Below, in pieces: positions 1 through 9,610 of a DNA stretch of 64,000 nucleotides (position 1 is the stretch's first letter; every line of letters starts with the position of its first letter). Source of the DNA: Cognataquiflexum aquatile (GTDB lineage: Bacteria > Bacteroidota > Bacteroidia > Cytophagales > Cyclobacteriaceae); NCBI RefSeq assembly GCF_003316845.1, contig NZ_QMIK01000001.1, forward strand, positions 806,001-870,000, in the 5' to 3' direction. The notes below the pieces were generated by a model. That model saw nothing but the letters and a program-made list of their open reading frames with translations, was not told where the DNA came from and searched no databases. The position numbers and the translations under genes are program-made.

Positions 1-80
1 AAAAAGCAATCAAAACCGTGGAATTCCTATGGTTAATCCTTTAAATTAAAGGATTGAATTTTTCATCTAGCCAAAAAACC

Positions 81-482
81 ATGAAAGAAGGAACAAAAGA
101 GAATCCTTGGAAATTGAAAACCCCGCCACTAACCTCAGACTACGAGATGTACAGGGATACCAAAGAGGGCAAAGAAGTTATTGTTTGTGTCGTGGGAAAA
201 ACAATCCTGCTTTATGATTACCGATGCTTGAATGACCTTCATCAAATGTTGAAAAACCATGGCGACTGGATGGAACTGGGAAGTGCGGATGAGCAAAAAC
301 CTGCAAAAGAGGGAACTGTTGAAGCCTGGGGCCGATCTGAATCCAATCCGATTGGCGGTTGGTATGGATTAAAAAAAGGACTCAGGGGAAGGTTTGGGAT
401 GTATGTTCCACCATTGATGGAAGAACTCGGCTTGGCCGAAGTTACCCACGAACCAAAAGGAAATAAAATGAAAGCCAAATAA
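81..482 (+). CDS. Conserved hypothetical protein, 133 aa
   Basis: I do not recognise this family with certainty. The protein is small, soluble and basic-to-neutral, with no signal peptide or membrane segment. It begins MKEGTKENPWKLKTPP and has a glycine-rich segment (IGGWYGLKKGLRGRFG) in its C-terminal half that looks conserved. The frame stays open to a TTG at 54, but I chose the ATG at 81 because the extra residues before it are low complexity and the ATG is followed by folded-looking sequence. It is followed by 130 bases before the DUF4199 gene, so it may be transcribed separately. Confidence 0.7.
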   Translation: MKEGTKENPWKLKTPPLTSDYEMYRDTKEGKEVIVCVVGKTILLYDYRCLNDLHQMLKNHGDWMELGSADEQKPAKEGTVEAWGRSESNPIGGWYGLKKGLRGRFGMYVPPLMEELGLAEVTHEPKGNKMKAK

Positions 483-613
483 TTTTAAGGAGTTCTTCAT
501 TTTTTAACAAAATAATCTGCCTTATATTTTTTATTGCAAAATTAAATATTGTAAATTTTTGAAGGAAGTGTTTTAAAACCGAACATTGATCCAATACTCT
601 GCCTCAAAAAATT

Positions 614-1090
614 ATGAAAAACATCAAAATTGAAATCAAATGGGCAATAATATTTGCCTTGATGACATTGCTGTGGATGGTACTTGAAAGATCCGTCGGG
701 CTACATGATACCCATATTGACAAACACGCAGTATACACCAATTTCATTGCGATACCGGCCATTTCCGTCTACGTTTTTGCATTATTGGACAAGAGAAAAA
801 GCTTTTACCATGGCAAAATGACCTACTTACAAGGATTTATTTGTGGTTTGATAATCACTTTATTCGTGACCGTTCTGAGCCCTTTGACACAGTATATCAC
901 CTCAACTATTATAACCCCGGATTACTTTGAAAACGCCATTGCCTATGGTGTTTCGATAGGAAAAATCACACCGGAAGCCGCTGAGGATTATTTTAACCTT
1001 GAAAATTATATCATTCAGGGTTTGATCGGAGCACCATTCATGGGTCTGATTACGACAGCTTTGGTAGCAATTTTCACCAGGAAAAATTAA
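614..1090 (+). CDS. DUF4199-type membrane protein, 158 aa
   Basis: This is a small inner-membrane protein of the kind annotated DUF4199 in Bacteroidota. There are four predicted hydrophobic segments, at about residues 8-24, 42-58, 75-95 and 135-154. A loop with many acidic residues (SIGKITPEAAEDYFNLENY) precedes the last helix, which is typical of the family. The biochemical role is unknown. It lies 18 bases upstream of the DUF4287/DUF5655 gene on the same strand, and a third gene follows after 24 bases, so 614-2365 is probably one operon. Confidence 0.75.
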   Translation: MKNIKIEIKWAIIFALMTLLWMVLERSVGLHDTHIDKHAVYTNFIAIPAISVYVFALLDKRKSFYHGKMTYLQGFICGLIITLFVTVLSPLTQYITSTIITPDYFENAIAYGVSIGKITPEAAEDYFNLENYIIQGLIGAPFMGLITTALVAIFTRKN

Positions 1091-1108
1091 AACATAAAAC
1101 CAAAAATC

Positions 1109-1657
1109 ATGGACAAAGCAGAACAAACCATGCAGGACAACTTGTTGAAAAACACAGGAAAAAGTCTATCGGAGTGGACTGAAGCAGTGAAAGTTTTGAA
1201 ATTTGAAAAACATGGTCAGATCATGAAATTCCTGAAGGAAGAAAAAGGGCTTACCCATGGCTTCGCCAATTTCATTGCACTGAAAACCCTTGCTACTGAT
1301 GCGGGTTCTTTTGAAAATAAAGATGAACTGATCGACAGCCAATACAAAGGGAAAGAGCACTTTAGACCCATTTATGACCAATTGATTGCCGATATCTCAA
1401 AATTCGGAAATGACATCGAAATAGCACCAAAAATGGCCAACGTCAGCTTGAGAAGAAAAAAACAATTCGCATTGCTTTCCCCGGTTACAAAAACCCGTTT
1501 TGAAATCGGCATCAACCTCAAAGGACAAGAACCAAGCGGAAAGTTGCTGCCAAGCGGCAATGCCATGTGTACCCACAAAATCAATTTGACGGCCATCGGG
1601 GATATCGACCAGGAAGTCATGGATTGGATTCACAAAGCATATCAAAACGCAGGTTGA
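1109..1657 (+). CDS. DUF4287 / DUF5655 domain protein, 182 aa
   Basis: This is a soluble protein with two short domains. Residues about 1-65 resemble DUF4287 (a helical segment with TGKSLSEWTEAVK and KGLTHGFANFIALK). Residues about 70-180 resemble DUF5655 (a segment beginning HFRPIYDQL, with the core KKQFALLSPVTKTRFEIGIN). The two domains often occur together in Bacteroidota and actinobacterial proteins of unknown function. The length is normal for this pair. It sits in a likely operon with the DUF4199 gene before it and the VOC gene after it. Confidence 0.75.
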   Translation: MDKAEQTMQDNLLKNTGKSLSEWTEAVKVLKFEKHGQIMKFLKEEKGLTHGFANFIALKTLATDAGSFENKDELIDSQYKGKEHFRPIYDQLIADISKFGNDIEIAPKMANVSLRRKKQFALLSPVTKTRFEIGINLKGQEPSGKLLPSGNAMCTHKINLTAIGDIDQEVMDWIHKAYQNAG

Positions 1658-1681
1658 ATTTTTAAAAAAATCATTATTTAA

Positions 1682-2365
1682 ATGCAAGCATTGATCCAAA
1701 CTCCTACCCCATATTTAGATGCAAGTATAGATTTTTATTCCAAACTTGGATTCAAACAGATTTCAGAAAACCCTATCATTTTCTCAGATGGAAAAGCCAA
1801 CATTGAAATCAATCCAAATAGGTATGCAAGGGCAGGTTTGAGATTCTTTAAGGACTCTTGGTCTGTTGAAATCTCCAAATTGAAAGCAATAGCAGAGATC
1901 CATCCCACAAAAGATGGCCACCTCCTAGCAGATCCAAGCGGAGTATGGATTTATTTGGTGGATGGAAAACCTGGTTTTGATCTAAAGGAAGAAGAACTTT
2001 CTTTCAGTACTTTGGGCAATTATATGGGAATCAGCCTAGAATCCACCGATGCAAAAAAGTCCTTTGAAATCTACCAAATCCTGGGATTTCAACTTGCTTT
2101 CGGTTCCATAGACAGTGGCTTTTTCGCCTTGACTGCTAATGGCTTTTCAATTTCAATCATGAAGCCCAATTCATGTCCGCATTTATTTTTCAACCCCTCC
2201 CTTACCTTTTTCAATGGCAAAAACAACCTAGAGGTCATTGCCAAAATCCGATCTTTAGAAATTCAAATGGCAGAAGAAATCACCTATTTTAACAAAGAAG
2301 GTATCGTTGACAATATCATCATCAGAGATCCGGGTGGATTGGGTTTCTTTATTTTTAACGACTAA
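1682..2365 (+). CDS. VOC (glyoxalase/bleomycin resistance) superfamily protein, 227 aa
   Basis: The protein is made of two vicinal-oxygen-chelate-like halves, roughly residues 1-105 and 112-227. The first opens with a typical beta-alpha start (ALIQTPTPYLDASIDFYSKL). The second repeats the pattern with a YMGISLESTDAKKSFEIYQ stretch. The usual metal-binding His/Glu pattern is not clear, so the enzymatic activity cannot be stated. It is the last gene of the likely 614-2365 operon. Its stop codon overlaps the stop of the convergent SLC13 gene by four bases, so there is no room for a terminator between them. Confidence 0.75.
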   Translation: MQALIQTPTPYLDASIDFYSKLGFKQISENPIIFSDGKANIEINPNRYARAGLRFFKDSWSVEISKLKAIAEIHPTKDGHLLADPSGVWIYLVDGKPGFDLKEEELSFSTLGNYMGISLESTDAKKSFEIYQILGFQLAFGSIDSGFFALTANGFSISIMKPNSCPHLFFNPSLTFFNGKNNLEVIAKIRSLEIQMAEEITYFNKEGIVDNIIIRDPGGLGFFIFND

Positions 2366-4308
2366 AAAGGTAAAATTAATGGGATAAGAAAAACAGCAAT
2401 AATCATCACGATGATAGTGAATGGGACGCCGATTTTGACGAAATCACCAAACTTATAATTCCCCGGGCCTACGACTAATGTATTGACCGGAGAGGATACG
2501 GGCGTCATAAAAGCAGAAGAAGCAGCCAAAATAACCGCCATCGCAAAGGGATAAGGGGAAAGTTCCAAATCATAGGCCATGGCAATCGCAATAGGTGCCA
2601 TAAGGACAGCGGTGGCGGTATTGGATATGAATAAACCCAACACAGCTGTAATGAAAAACAGGGAAGCAACAGCTACCCATGGAGCACTCTCCCCGACCAA
2701 GTTAATCAGGCCATCAGCGGCCAATTCAACACCTCCGGTACGTTGAAGCGCAATCGAAAATGGCATCATTCCCACGATCAAAACAAGGCTTTTCCAAGAA
2801 ATGGAATTGTAGGCACTGTTCATATCAATAATCCTGAAAAATCCCATGGCAAGGCAACCCAGGATTACAGCATGGACATTGGGCAAAACCCCTGTAACCA
2901 TCGTCAACACGACCAAACCTAAAATCACAATGGCTTGTCTTGCTTTGTCAGCGGCAGGCAAGACTTCCTCGAATTCTACTGGAAGGTTCAATAAGACCAA
3001 TTCATCGGTAACCTTACCCATTCTTTTGATATCTTCCCAAAAACCTGCTATCAAAATTGTATCTCCGACTTTGAATTGCTTATTTAAAAAATCTTCCAAA
3101 ATAACCTTGTTTCCTCTCCAAAGCCCGATAACCGTAAGCCCGGATTCAGACCTCAGCCTGGCGTCTTTTATTGTTCTTCCAACCAAACCTGATTCAGCAG
3201 GAATGATGGCCTCTACCATTCCTAATTCTTGGGAAAGTGAGGTAAGGTAGCCTTTGCCCCCGGAAAGACTGATTTTTTCGACACCGTATTTTTCAGATAG
3301 ACTTTTGAGATCAATTTCATGTTCCCGGACATCCAAAAACAAAATGTCATCCACCTGAAAATCCATGATTTTGGAAGGCCTTATAAAAACCTGTTTATTG
3401 CCGTCTTTCCTTTCTACTGCCAATAATTTTAAACCATCATATTTGAGATCCAGCTCGTTGATCTTTAGACCAAGTAAGCTGGAATCCTGCAAAATTTTTA
3501 CCCGATACTCTCTGCCCGTAAGTTCATATTTTTTAATCCAATCCTTAAAAGTCGGCTTTCTTTTCTTCCTCACCGACTTGTCTGAATTACTGGGAAGCCA
3601 TTTTCTGGCAAATAGCATATAAATCACACCCAAAGACAAAATGGCAAGCCCAAAGGGAGTGATTGTAAAAAAACCAAGTCCCTTTTCTCCTTGCCGGATA
3701 AGTTCCGAATTCACTACCAAGTTGGGAGCTGTGGATATCAATGTAAGCATCCCGCTGATCAGTGCAGCAAAACTCATCGGCATCATCAGATGACTGGGAG
3801 GTATGCCGGTATTACTGCAGATCCTAAAAACCACCGGAATAAATATGGCAACAATGGCCGTAGAACTCATCACCGAACCCAATCCTGCCACTGACAGCAT
3901 CAACAAAACAAGAAGCTTGGTTTCATTTCCCCCCGCTTTTTCATTTATCCAATCTCCTACATTTCTCGCCACCCCGGTCCGTACCAATCCTTCTCCCATC
4001 ACAAAAAGTACCGCAATGAGCACAATATTTGGGTCACTAAACCCTATCAATGTTTCCTCCACAGAAATTATTCCGGTAAAGGGTAAAGCGGCAATCATAA
4101 CCACTCCCACTGCATCCATTCTAGGCTTGTTCTTCACAAACATCACTATAGCTGCGGCCAATAATCCCAATACCCATAACAACCTGAAATCAAAATCGGA
4201 GTCTGAAATATCACTGCTCAAAACGAATAACTCCACTTGTCCGAGAAAAATAAGTTGGATTCCTAACAGCAGATCAAAAAATAAATTCGGGGAAACAAAA
4301 ATCATCAT
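2362..4308 (-). CDS. SLC13-family permease with two RCK_C (TrkA-C) domains, 648 aa
   Basis: This is a polytopic inner-membrane transporter of the ArsB/NhaD/SLC13 ion-transporter superfamily. About half the membrane helices lie in residues 25-255. Two cytosolic TrkA-C/RCK_C ligand-sensing domains follow at about 275-345 and 365-440 (core motifs SLLGLKINELDL and SGLVGRTIKDARL), and the remaining helices then reach the C-terminus. SxxNT-type motifs sit near the second half (ISNTATAVLMAPIAIA, and a SSPVNTLVVGPG stretch). Family members carry dicarboxylates, sulfate or other anions with sodium; the substrate here is not visible. The start MMIF was kept because the first helices follow at once. Confidence 0.9.
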   Translation of the reverse strand: MMIFVSPNLFFDLLLGIQLIFLGQVELFVLSSDISDSDFDFRLLWVLGLLAAAIVMFVKNKPRMDAVGVVMIAALPFTGIISVEETLIGFSDPNIVLIAVLFVMGEGLVRTGVARNVGDWINEKAGGNETKLLVLLMLSVAGLGSVMSSTAIVAIFIPVVFRICSNTGIPPSHLMMPMSFAALISGMLTLISTAPNLVVNSELIRQGEKGLGFFTITPFGLAILSLGVIYMLFARKWLPSNSDKSVRKKRKPTFKDWIKKYELTGREYRVKILQDSSLLGLKINELDLKYDGLKLLAVERKDGNKQVFIRPSKIMDFQVDDILFLDVREHEIDLKSLSEKYGVEKISLSGGKGYLTSLSQELGMVEAIIPAESGLVGRTIKDARLRSESGLTVIGLWRGNKVILEDFLNKQFKVGDTILIAGFWEDIKRMGKVTDELVLLNLPVEFEEVLPAADKARQAIVILGLVVLTMVTGVLPNVHAVILGCLAMGFFRIIDMNSAYNSISWKSLVLIVGMMPFSIALQRTGGVELAADGLINLVGESAPWVAVASLFFITAVLGLFISNTATAVLMAPIAIAMAYDLELSPYPFAMAVILAASSAFMTPVSSPVNTLVVGPGNYKFGDFVKIGVPFTIIVMIIAVFLIPLILPF

Positions 4309-5078
4309 GGCACAAAAAATTCTGGAAGAAAGATTTTAATAGCCAAAGGTATGGTGTTATTTAAAAAAATTCACCCTATTCTCTCTCCCAAATTTCTTAA
4401 AGGCTATTTAATTATATCAAATTCTTCGAATAATTATACTTTTTGACCTCTAACTTGATGTATTTATATAAAAAAAGAGCCAATGCCTAAAATCAAAAAT
4501 CATTTGATTCACAATCAGCCTATTGATCTTTGCAGTCAAAAGTCTAACAAGAAATAATTGCTTAATAAAACTAAGGCAATTTATTATTTAACTCAAAGTA
4601 TCTGAAATAGAAATACTTAAATTGAAATCTTCCAAAATTTAAATCTTTGAAAGTAAATCTGTGTTCAGCCAAAACATATTTCTTTCGGCAAAAAATATGA
4701 CTGGAAAATAAAAAATTTGAGAGAGAAAGTTTTCCAAAGACAAAAATCGTCTTTAGATAATTCTCTCTTTTTCTAAAATTCTTGTTTTAACTTGAAAATT
4801 TTCAATTTTTCTTGGAATAATAGAAGAAAGGTGGTCCAAAAAGTGCGAACAAAATTTGATAAACGTTTTTATTATCATGAAAAGCAAAAAAAAATGTTGG
4901 CACGAGTTTAAATCCATTATTTTATTTTATTAGAAATCAACCACTTATAAAAAAATTGTACTTTTATCATATAAATGTCAAAGCAAAATTTCATTTTTTA
5001 AAAAGTATTTTATTAGATTTAAAAATCAAAATAATAAATGCAAAACAGGTCACCCGCATTTCAATAGTTCACCCTACT
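4309..5078. other. 770-base gene-free, AT-rich gap between divergent genes
   Basis: No coding region is supported here. The sequence is very AT-rich and holds promoters for the divergent SLC13 and receiver genes, although I cannot point to a convincing promoter pair. The one clear structure is the nested hairpin at 4718-4766, listed separately. The length is unusual for this gene-dense window and leaves room for a small RNA. Confidence 0.5.
4718..4766 (+). terminator. Nested hairpin in a gene-free gap
   Basis: The outer arms AGAGAGAA (4718-4725) and TTCTCTCT (4759-4766) enclose an inner stem AAAGAC (4734-4739) and GTCTTT (4747-4752). A T-rich stretch follows on the plus strand. It looks like an intrinsic terminator or the 3' end of a small RNA. 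No plus-strand gene lies upstream of it. Confidence 0.35.
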
Positions 5079-5495
5079 ATGAATTACACAAACAAATGGA
5101 ACAAAATCATTTTGGTCGATGATGATGTTGTCACAAATCATGTTCACAAAAAACTTATTAACCATCTAGGTTTTGAAGGTGAGGTTGTATCCTTGCCCGA
5201 CGGAAGTCAGGCAATGAACTATATCAGTTCTAGTATAGAAAAGCCTCAACCAAGAAAACGAGGAGAAAAAGAACTCGTTTTGCTTGACCTTCACATGCCC
5301 AAGACCAATGGTTGGAATTTCCTTCAGCAATTCATGAAGTTTGATAAGCGAACCAAAAACAAATTCAGGATTGTTATGATCAGCAGCTCAATCCACCCTG
5401 ACGATATTGATCCGATTACAAAAATACCTGAAATTCAAGAATATATCATTAAACCGATTTCAGTTGACCACATGAAAAAACTGATTTACGGATAA
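5079..5495 (+). CDS. Stand-alone CheY-like response regulator receiver protein, 138 aa
   Basis: This is a single receiver domain with no output domain. The acidic pocket is at residues 14-16 (DDD), the phospho-acceptor is Asp70 in LVLLDLHMP, the switch Ser is near 102 (MISSS), and the conserved Lys is 125 (YIIKPIS). The frame is open upstream to 4956, but the extra 41 residues are AT-driven low complexity. The ATG at 5079, just before NYTNKWNKIILVDDD, gives the usual receiver start. No histidine kinase is nearby, so it is an orphan. It probably works by docking to a kinase or motility or stress partner encoded elsewhere. Confidence 0.9.
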   Translation: MNYTNKWNKIILVDDDVVTNHVHKKLINHLGFEGEVVSLPDGSQAMNYISSSIEKPQPRKRGEKELVLLDLHMPKTNGWNFLQQFMKFDKRTKNKFRIVMISSSIHPDDIDPITKIPEIQEYIIKPISVDHMKKLIYG

Positions 5496-5545
5496 AAACA
5501 CCAAATCAATCTTACCATTTTTCTAATAAATAGCCTCCAAAAATG

Positions 5546-5588
5546 AAAATCCTTGATCACTGCCTAGGCGGTTGTGGTCAAGGATTTT
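5546..5588. terminator. Bidirectional intrinsic terminator
   Basis: The arms AAAATCCTTGATCAC (5546-5560) and GTGGTCAAGGATTTT (5574-5588) pair over 15 bases with one G-T pair. The ends are A-rich and T-rich respectively. It lies between the convergent receiver gene and the DUF4440-like gene. Confidence 0.8.
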
Positions 5589-5612
5589 TGATTTAAAAGC
5601 ACTTGTCTTGGC

Positions 5613-6053
5613 TTATAATTTATAAGCTTGTCTCGCCAAAAGTTTCCACCCTGATTTTTCCTTTTCCCAAACCATCATATTGCCGATTTTGAGATTTACT
5701 GGATCTCCGGCGGGATTCTTGCCCTTGATCACCAATATATGGCTGACTGTAGCGGTCTTTTTTGAAAGATGAACCACCTCTTTTTCCCTCTCAATGGACT
5801 GATACACGAGTGGTGCTTTATTTACAACTTCATTGACAAATCCGGCTTTATCCTGGATCAGGCCGCTGGAATGCCCATAATGAAGGGCATCCGAAAGAAG
5901 GGAATTAAGCATATCTTTATCAGCTGCGATCATGGCCACAACCAATCTGTCAATGGCTTTGGAAACATTCTGTTCCTCAGAAGATTGTGCGAATACTTCC
6001 ATCCTTGCACCAAGGAGAAGTAGAAAGAAATAAAGTAAGATCTGTTTTTTCAT
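5613..6053 (-). CDS. Secreted NTF2/SnoaL-like (DUF4440) protein, 146 aa
   Basis: The N-terminus is a signal peptide ending near residue 22 (LLLLGARMEVFAQ). A single alpha+beta-barrel of the NTF2/DUF4440 type follows, with an opening helix (VSKAIDRLVVAMIAADKDML), a SDALHYGHSSGLIQDK turn and a final WEKEKSGWKLLARQAYKL strand. Such proteins bind small ligands or act as simple lyases or isomerases; no catalytic residues can be assigned. It is predicted to be periplasmic and stands alone. A second NTF2-like protein is encoded at 17019-17522. Confidence 0.85.
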   Translation of the reverse strand: MKKQILLYFFLLLLGARMEVFAQSSEEQNVSKAIDRLVVAMIAADKDMLNSLLSDALHYGHSSGLIQDKAGFVNEVVNKAPLVYQSIEREKEVVHLSKKTATVSHILVIKGKNPAGDPVNLKIGNMMVWEKEKSGWKLLARQAYKL

Positions 6054-6266
6054 AATCCTAAAGTAAATGATTATCCATTCGGAATCAATCCTGACACAGG
6101 TCTCATTTTGAAGGAATTATTTAATCGGTTATTTCTAAATTTGGTGGACCCAAAAAGATTTTTCTCTCTCTATTAAAATTTTTGATATCTAAAAAATACT
6201 CTTCATTTATGAAAAAAATAAATGATGGCTTTTTAGATCAAGACCTAGGCCAAACCATAAAAAAAG

Positions 6267-6304
6267 CATTTGAAAGCTGATTATTAAACCATCTTCCAAA
6301 TGCC
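6267..6304 (-). terminator. Intrinsic terminator of the ABC exporter gene
   Basis: On the minus strand the arm GCATTTGGAAG pairs with CTTTCAAATGC (one mismatch), followed by a run of T. It lies just beyond the stop of the ABC transporter. Confidence 0.65.
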
Positions 6305-6324
6305 CCAAAAATCCATTTAACGAC

Positions 6325-8076
6325 TTATATCCTAGCCTGATAGGTATATAGCTGGTAATACCTTCCTTGCTTGGCAATCAACTCCTCGTGTTGACCCCTT
6401 TCTACGATTTTTCCCTGCTCAATCACTAAAATCTGATCTGCCTGCCGGATGGTGCTCAGCCTATGGGCAATGACAAAAGTTGTCCTGCCTTGCATCAATT
6501 CCTTCAAACTCGCCTGTATCAGTGATTCACTTTCGGTATCCAGGTTGGAAGTGGCTTCATCCAAAATCAATACCCGTGGATCCGCCAAAATCGCCCTGGC
6601 GATAGCGATTCTCTGCCTTTGTCCGCCGGAAAGTTTGACACCCCGCTCTCCTATCAAAGTGTCCAAACCATCTTCAAACCTGTCAGTAAACTCGTGCACA
6701 TGGGCAGCCTTGACTGCCTGCATTAATTTTTCTACTGTTGCATCTGGTCTTGGGAAAAGAATATTTTCCTTGATGGTTCCTTCAAAAAGAAAATCATCCT
6801 GTAAAACAACACCCAACTGAGACCTGAAACTTTCCAAAGTGATTTTTTGCATATCGACGCCATCCACAGTAATCAACCCAGATTCCGGATTGAGAAATGA
6901 TGCCGCCAAGCCTGCTATGGTGGTTTTTCCAGAACCTGAAGTTCCCACCAGAGCCGTAACTGAGCCGGCGGGTGCATTGAATGAAATGCCTTTCAAAACT
7001 TCTTTCCCCTCATCGTAAGCAAATGAAACATCCTCAAACCTGATATCTCCCTTGATATGTGGAATCGCAATGATTCTTTGACCGCCTGCACTTTCCAATG
7101 GCCTGTTCATGATTTCTTCCGTTCTATCCAATCCAGCAAAGGCCTCAGTAAACTGACTTCCAATATTGCTCATCTGCACAATCGGGGCTATCATAAAACC
7201 CAAATACAAGGTGAAGGCCAAGAAATCACCAAAGGTCATCTGTCCATCCATGATCATATAACCACCTATCCCCATTATACCAGCAGAGGCCAAACCAAGC
7301 AAAAAAGTAGCTGCAGAGGTTACAAAACTTGTTGCAGTCAAACTCGCCTTCACATTCAAAAACAAGCGCTCTACTCCTGCTTCAAAACTTCTGATTTCTT
7401 GGGCTTCTGCATTGAAACCTTTGATTACCCGGATTCCTCCCAAGGTTTCGGTCAACCTTCCGGTGACTTCAGCGTTGATTTTTCCCCGTTCTCTGAAAAT
7501 CGGTCTGATTTTACTGAAGGCTTTCAGTGAAATAAACCCGAAAATAATCACCGGAACCAAGACATATAAAGTCATCAAAGGACTGATATAAATCAACAAT
7601 CCCAAAGAAATCGCAGCGGTCAAAACCCCTCCGATCATCTGTGCAAACCCTGTACCCACAAGGTTTCGTACCCCTTCCACATCTGTCATAATCCTCGATA
7701 CCAACTCTCCTGTTTTTGTATTGTCAAAAAAGCGGATCGGCAGTTGGATGATGTGTCTTTGAACTTTGGATCTCAGTTGTGAAATCAAGTGCTGCGCTTC
7801 CACGCTCAGAATTTGGGTGAGGGCATAAGAGGTAACTGCCTGAATTGTTATTGCTCCGACGACAATCAAAACCAGCCATTTCAGCATATCAAGGTCATTG
7901 GACGGGATGACATCATCAATCAGGTATTTGCTCGCACCCGGTAAAATCAATCCGGAAAGCCTGCTGATAATGATCAGAAAAAGCCCTAGGAAAAGTTGAT
8001 TCTTGCGGGGCCAAATGATGGTTTTGAACACATGGGCCATGGTTACCCTGTTTTCTTTTGGTTTGGTTTTAGTCAT
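6325..8076 (-). CDS. ABC exporter half-transporter (MsbA/LmrA-like), 583 aa
   Basis: This is a fused membrane and ATPase half-transporter that should work as a homodimer in the inner membrane to export lipids or hydrophobic compounds. The transmembrane domain covers about residues 25-320 with six helices. The nucleotide-binding domain follows, with Walker A GTSGSGKTT at 378-386, an LSGGQRQR signature near 485, Walker B VLILDEATSNLD and the switch His in VIAHRLSTI. The length is standard. It is a single gene with its own terminator, divergent from the ceramidase-like gene. The substrate cannot be told from sequence. MsbA itself is possible, but many paralogues look alike. Confidence 0.93.
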   Translation of the reverse strand: MTKTKPKENRVTMAHVFKTIIWPRKNQLFLGLFLIIISRLSGLILPGASKYLIDDVIPSNDLDMLKWLVLIVVGAITIQAVTSYALTQILSVEAQHLISQLRSKVQRHIIQLPIRFFDNTKTGELVSRIMTDVEGVRNLVGTGFAQMIGGVLTAAISLGLLIYISPLMTLYVLVPVIIFGFISLKAFSKIRPIFRERGKINAEVTGRLTETLGGIRVIKGFNAEAQEIRSFEAGVERLFLNVKASLTATSFVTSAATFLLGLASAGIMGIGGYMIMDGQMTFGDFLAFTLYLGFMIAPIVQMSNIGSQFTEAFAGLDRTEEIMNRPLESAGGQRIIAIPHIKGDIRFEDVSFAYDEGKEVLKGISFNAPAGSVTALVGTSGSGKTTIAGLAASFLNPESGLITVDGVDMQKITLESFRSQLGVVLQDDFLFEGTIKENILFPRPDATVEKLMQAVKAAHVHEFTDRFEDGLDTLIGERGVKLSGGQRQRIAIARAILADPRVLILDEATSNLDTESESLIQASLKELMQGRTTFVIAHRLSTIRQADQILVIEQGKIVERGQHEELIAKQGRYYQLYTYQARI

Positions 8077-8334
8077 AGCAAAGGGTTAAAAACTGGTTAC
8101 AACAACCATAATACCTTGATTAGTTCTTTTTTTGGTAGAATCGAATTTATTCTCAATTCAGTATATTTGTTTTCATTGGAGGATGGACCTTAAAAAAGAT
8201 CTTTGGTGTCAATGGTCACGCTTATTTTTTTATGAATTATTGATTTTAATTCCAAAATGGTTTGAGTTTTCAATACCTTAAGTCAATAAATTTGAAATTG
8301 AAGAAAAGAGAAAATTTACGAAACCCAACAATTA

Positions 8335-9609
8335 ATGAATAAAATTATCATCCTTATATTGATATCATGGTTGACCTTTTCTTGTTCATCACCGAAGCTT
8401 CAACCATTTCATCAACTTAAGATAGGGGTATCAAAGGCAGTCATCAACCCTCCTATTGGTTCCTTCATTGCCGGAGACAAACAAAACAGAACCTTTACCG
8501 GCGTTTTGGATAGCCTTTATGCCAAAGCTGTTGTGCTTCATGACGGTGAAAAATCAATGGCATTGGTCACCTTGGATTGCATCGGGTTGCTGTATCAGGA
8601 CTTACAAAAAATCAGAGAACGAACTGCCCAAATGGAATTCGACATTCCTTTTTCTCCTGAAAATATTGTCATCAGTTCCACACATACACATTCAGGGCCT
8701 GATGTCGTCGGGCTTTGGGGAAAAGATTTCTCAGAAAGCGGTGTAAACAAGCAATACATGGATTTTTTGGTACAGACAGTTGCCGAACAGATTCAAAAAG
8801 CTTCCAAAAACCTACAGGAAAGCACCATCAGGTATGGCAAAAATGAATCAGGAGAAGATTGGGTTGCTAATATCTGTCAGGAGGAAATCGACAGGTCAGT
8901 CACGGTGTTACAGTTTCTGGACAAGAACCAAAAGAACATAGTCACCCTGACCAATTTTGCCTGTCACCCAACTTATATGGACGCTGTTTATTCAGAGGTT
9001 TCGGCTGATTACTTAGCAGGATTTTACAAAGAAATGGAAAAAGAATGGGGTGGAGAACATCTTTTTCTCCAAGGTGCGATCGGAGGATGGATACAGCCTA
9101 CTGACAAAGATGGTGGTTATCAAAAAGCCTTGCAAAGAGGGCAAGAATTGGCATTATCAGCGACTGCTTCCCTATTGAAACCAAAAACTTTATCCAAATC
9201 CAAACTCAATTTCCAAAGAAAAACCGTGTTTTTTCCTGTTTTGAATGAAGCTTGGCAGCAACTTTCTGCAGCAGGAATCATCGTCGATAGAAAAGTCACT
9301 GATGTGATCGAATCCGAAGTTGTTTGGTTTTCTATTGGAGAGGCCACTTTTGCAAGTCATCCGGGAGAAACCGCTCCGATCTATGGGATGAAAACCAAAG
9401 AACTTATGCCTGAGGGCCCAAAATTTATCCTTGGATTAAGTCAGGATGCTTTGGGATATATCGTCAAACCAAGCTATTTTGAAAATCCAAACCTTCCGCA
9501 TGCCCCCTATTTGACAAGAATGTCTTTAGGAAAGGAAACAGGTAATGTATTGATGGAAGAACTTACCAAACTTTCCAAGCAAAATAACAACACCCAACTA
9601 ACCAATTGA
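8335..9609 (+). CDS. Neutral/alkaline ceramidase-like lipoprotein, 424 aa
   Basis: This resembles the N-terminal catalytic domain of neutral ceramidases, which hydrolyse the amide bond of ceramide. The signal ends in a lipobox with Cys17 (LTFSCSS), so it is a lipoprotein. Zinc-type histidines are visible in SSTHTHSGPD and FACHPTYMD. The place where neutral ceramidases have the nucleophile Ser (GDVSPN) reads GAIGGWIQPT here, so activity on ceramide is uncertain. The C-terminal immunoglobulin-like domain of full-length ceramidases is absent. The DinB gene starts one base after its stop, so the two are probably co-transcribed. Confidence 0.8.
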   Translation: MNKIIILILISWLTFSCSSPKLQPFHQLKIGVSKAVINPPIGSFIAGDKQNRTFTGVLDSLYAKAVVLHDGEKSMALVTLDCIGLLYQDLQKIRERTAQMEFDIPFSPENIVISSTHTHSGPDVVGLWGKDFSESGVNKQYMDFLVQTVAEQIQKASKNLQESTIRYGKNESGEDWVANICQEEIDRSVTVLQFLDKNQKNIVTLTNFACHPTYMDAVYSEVSADYLAGFYKEMEKEWGGEHLFLQGAIGGWIQPTDKDGGYQKALQRGQELALSATASLLKPKTLSKSKLNFQRKTVFFPVLNEAWQQLSAAGIIVDRKVTDVIESEVVWFSIGEATFASHPGETAPIYGMKTKELMPEGPKFILGLSQDALGYIVKPSYFENPNLPHAPYLTRMSLGKETGNVLMEELTKLSKQNNNTQLTN

Positions 9610-9610
9610 C

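Noticed and set aside
3803-4339. Plus-strand frame of 178 codons
   Set aside because: It is the antisense shadow of the SLC13 permease gene, with Asn/Thr/Ile-rich composition typical of shadow frames.
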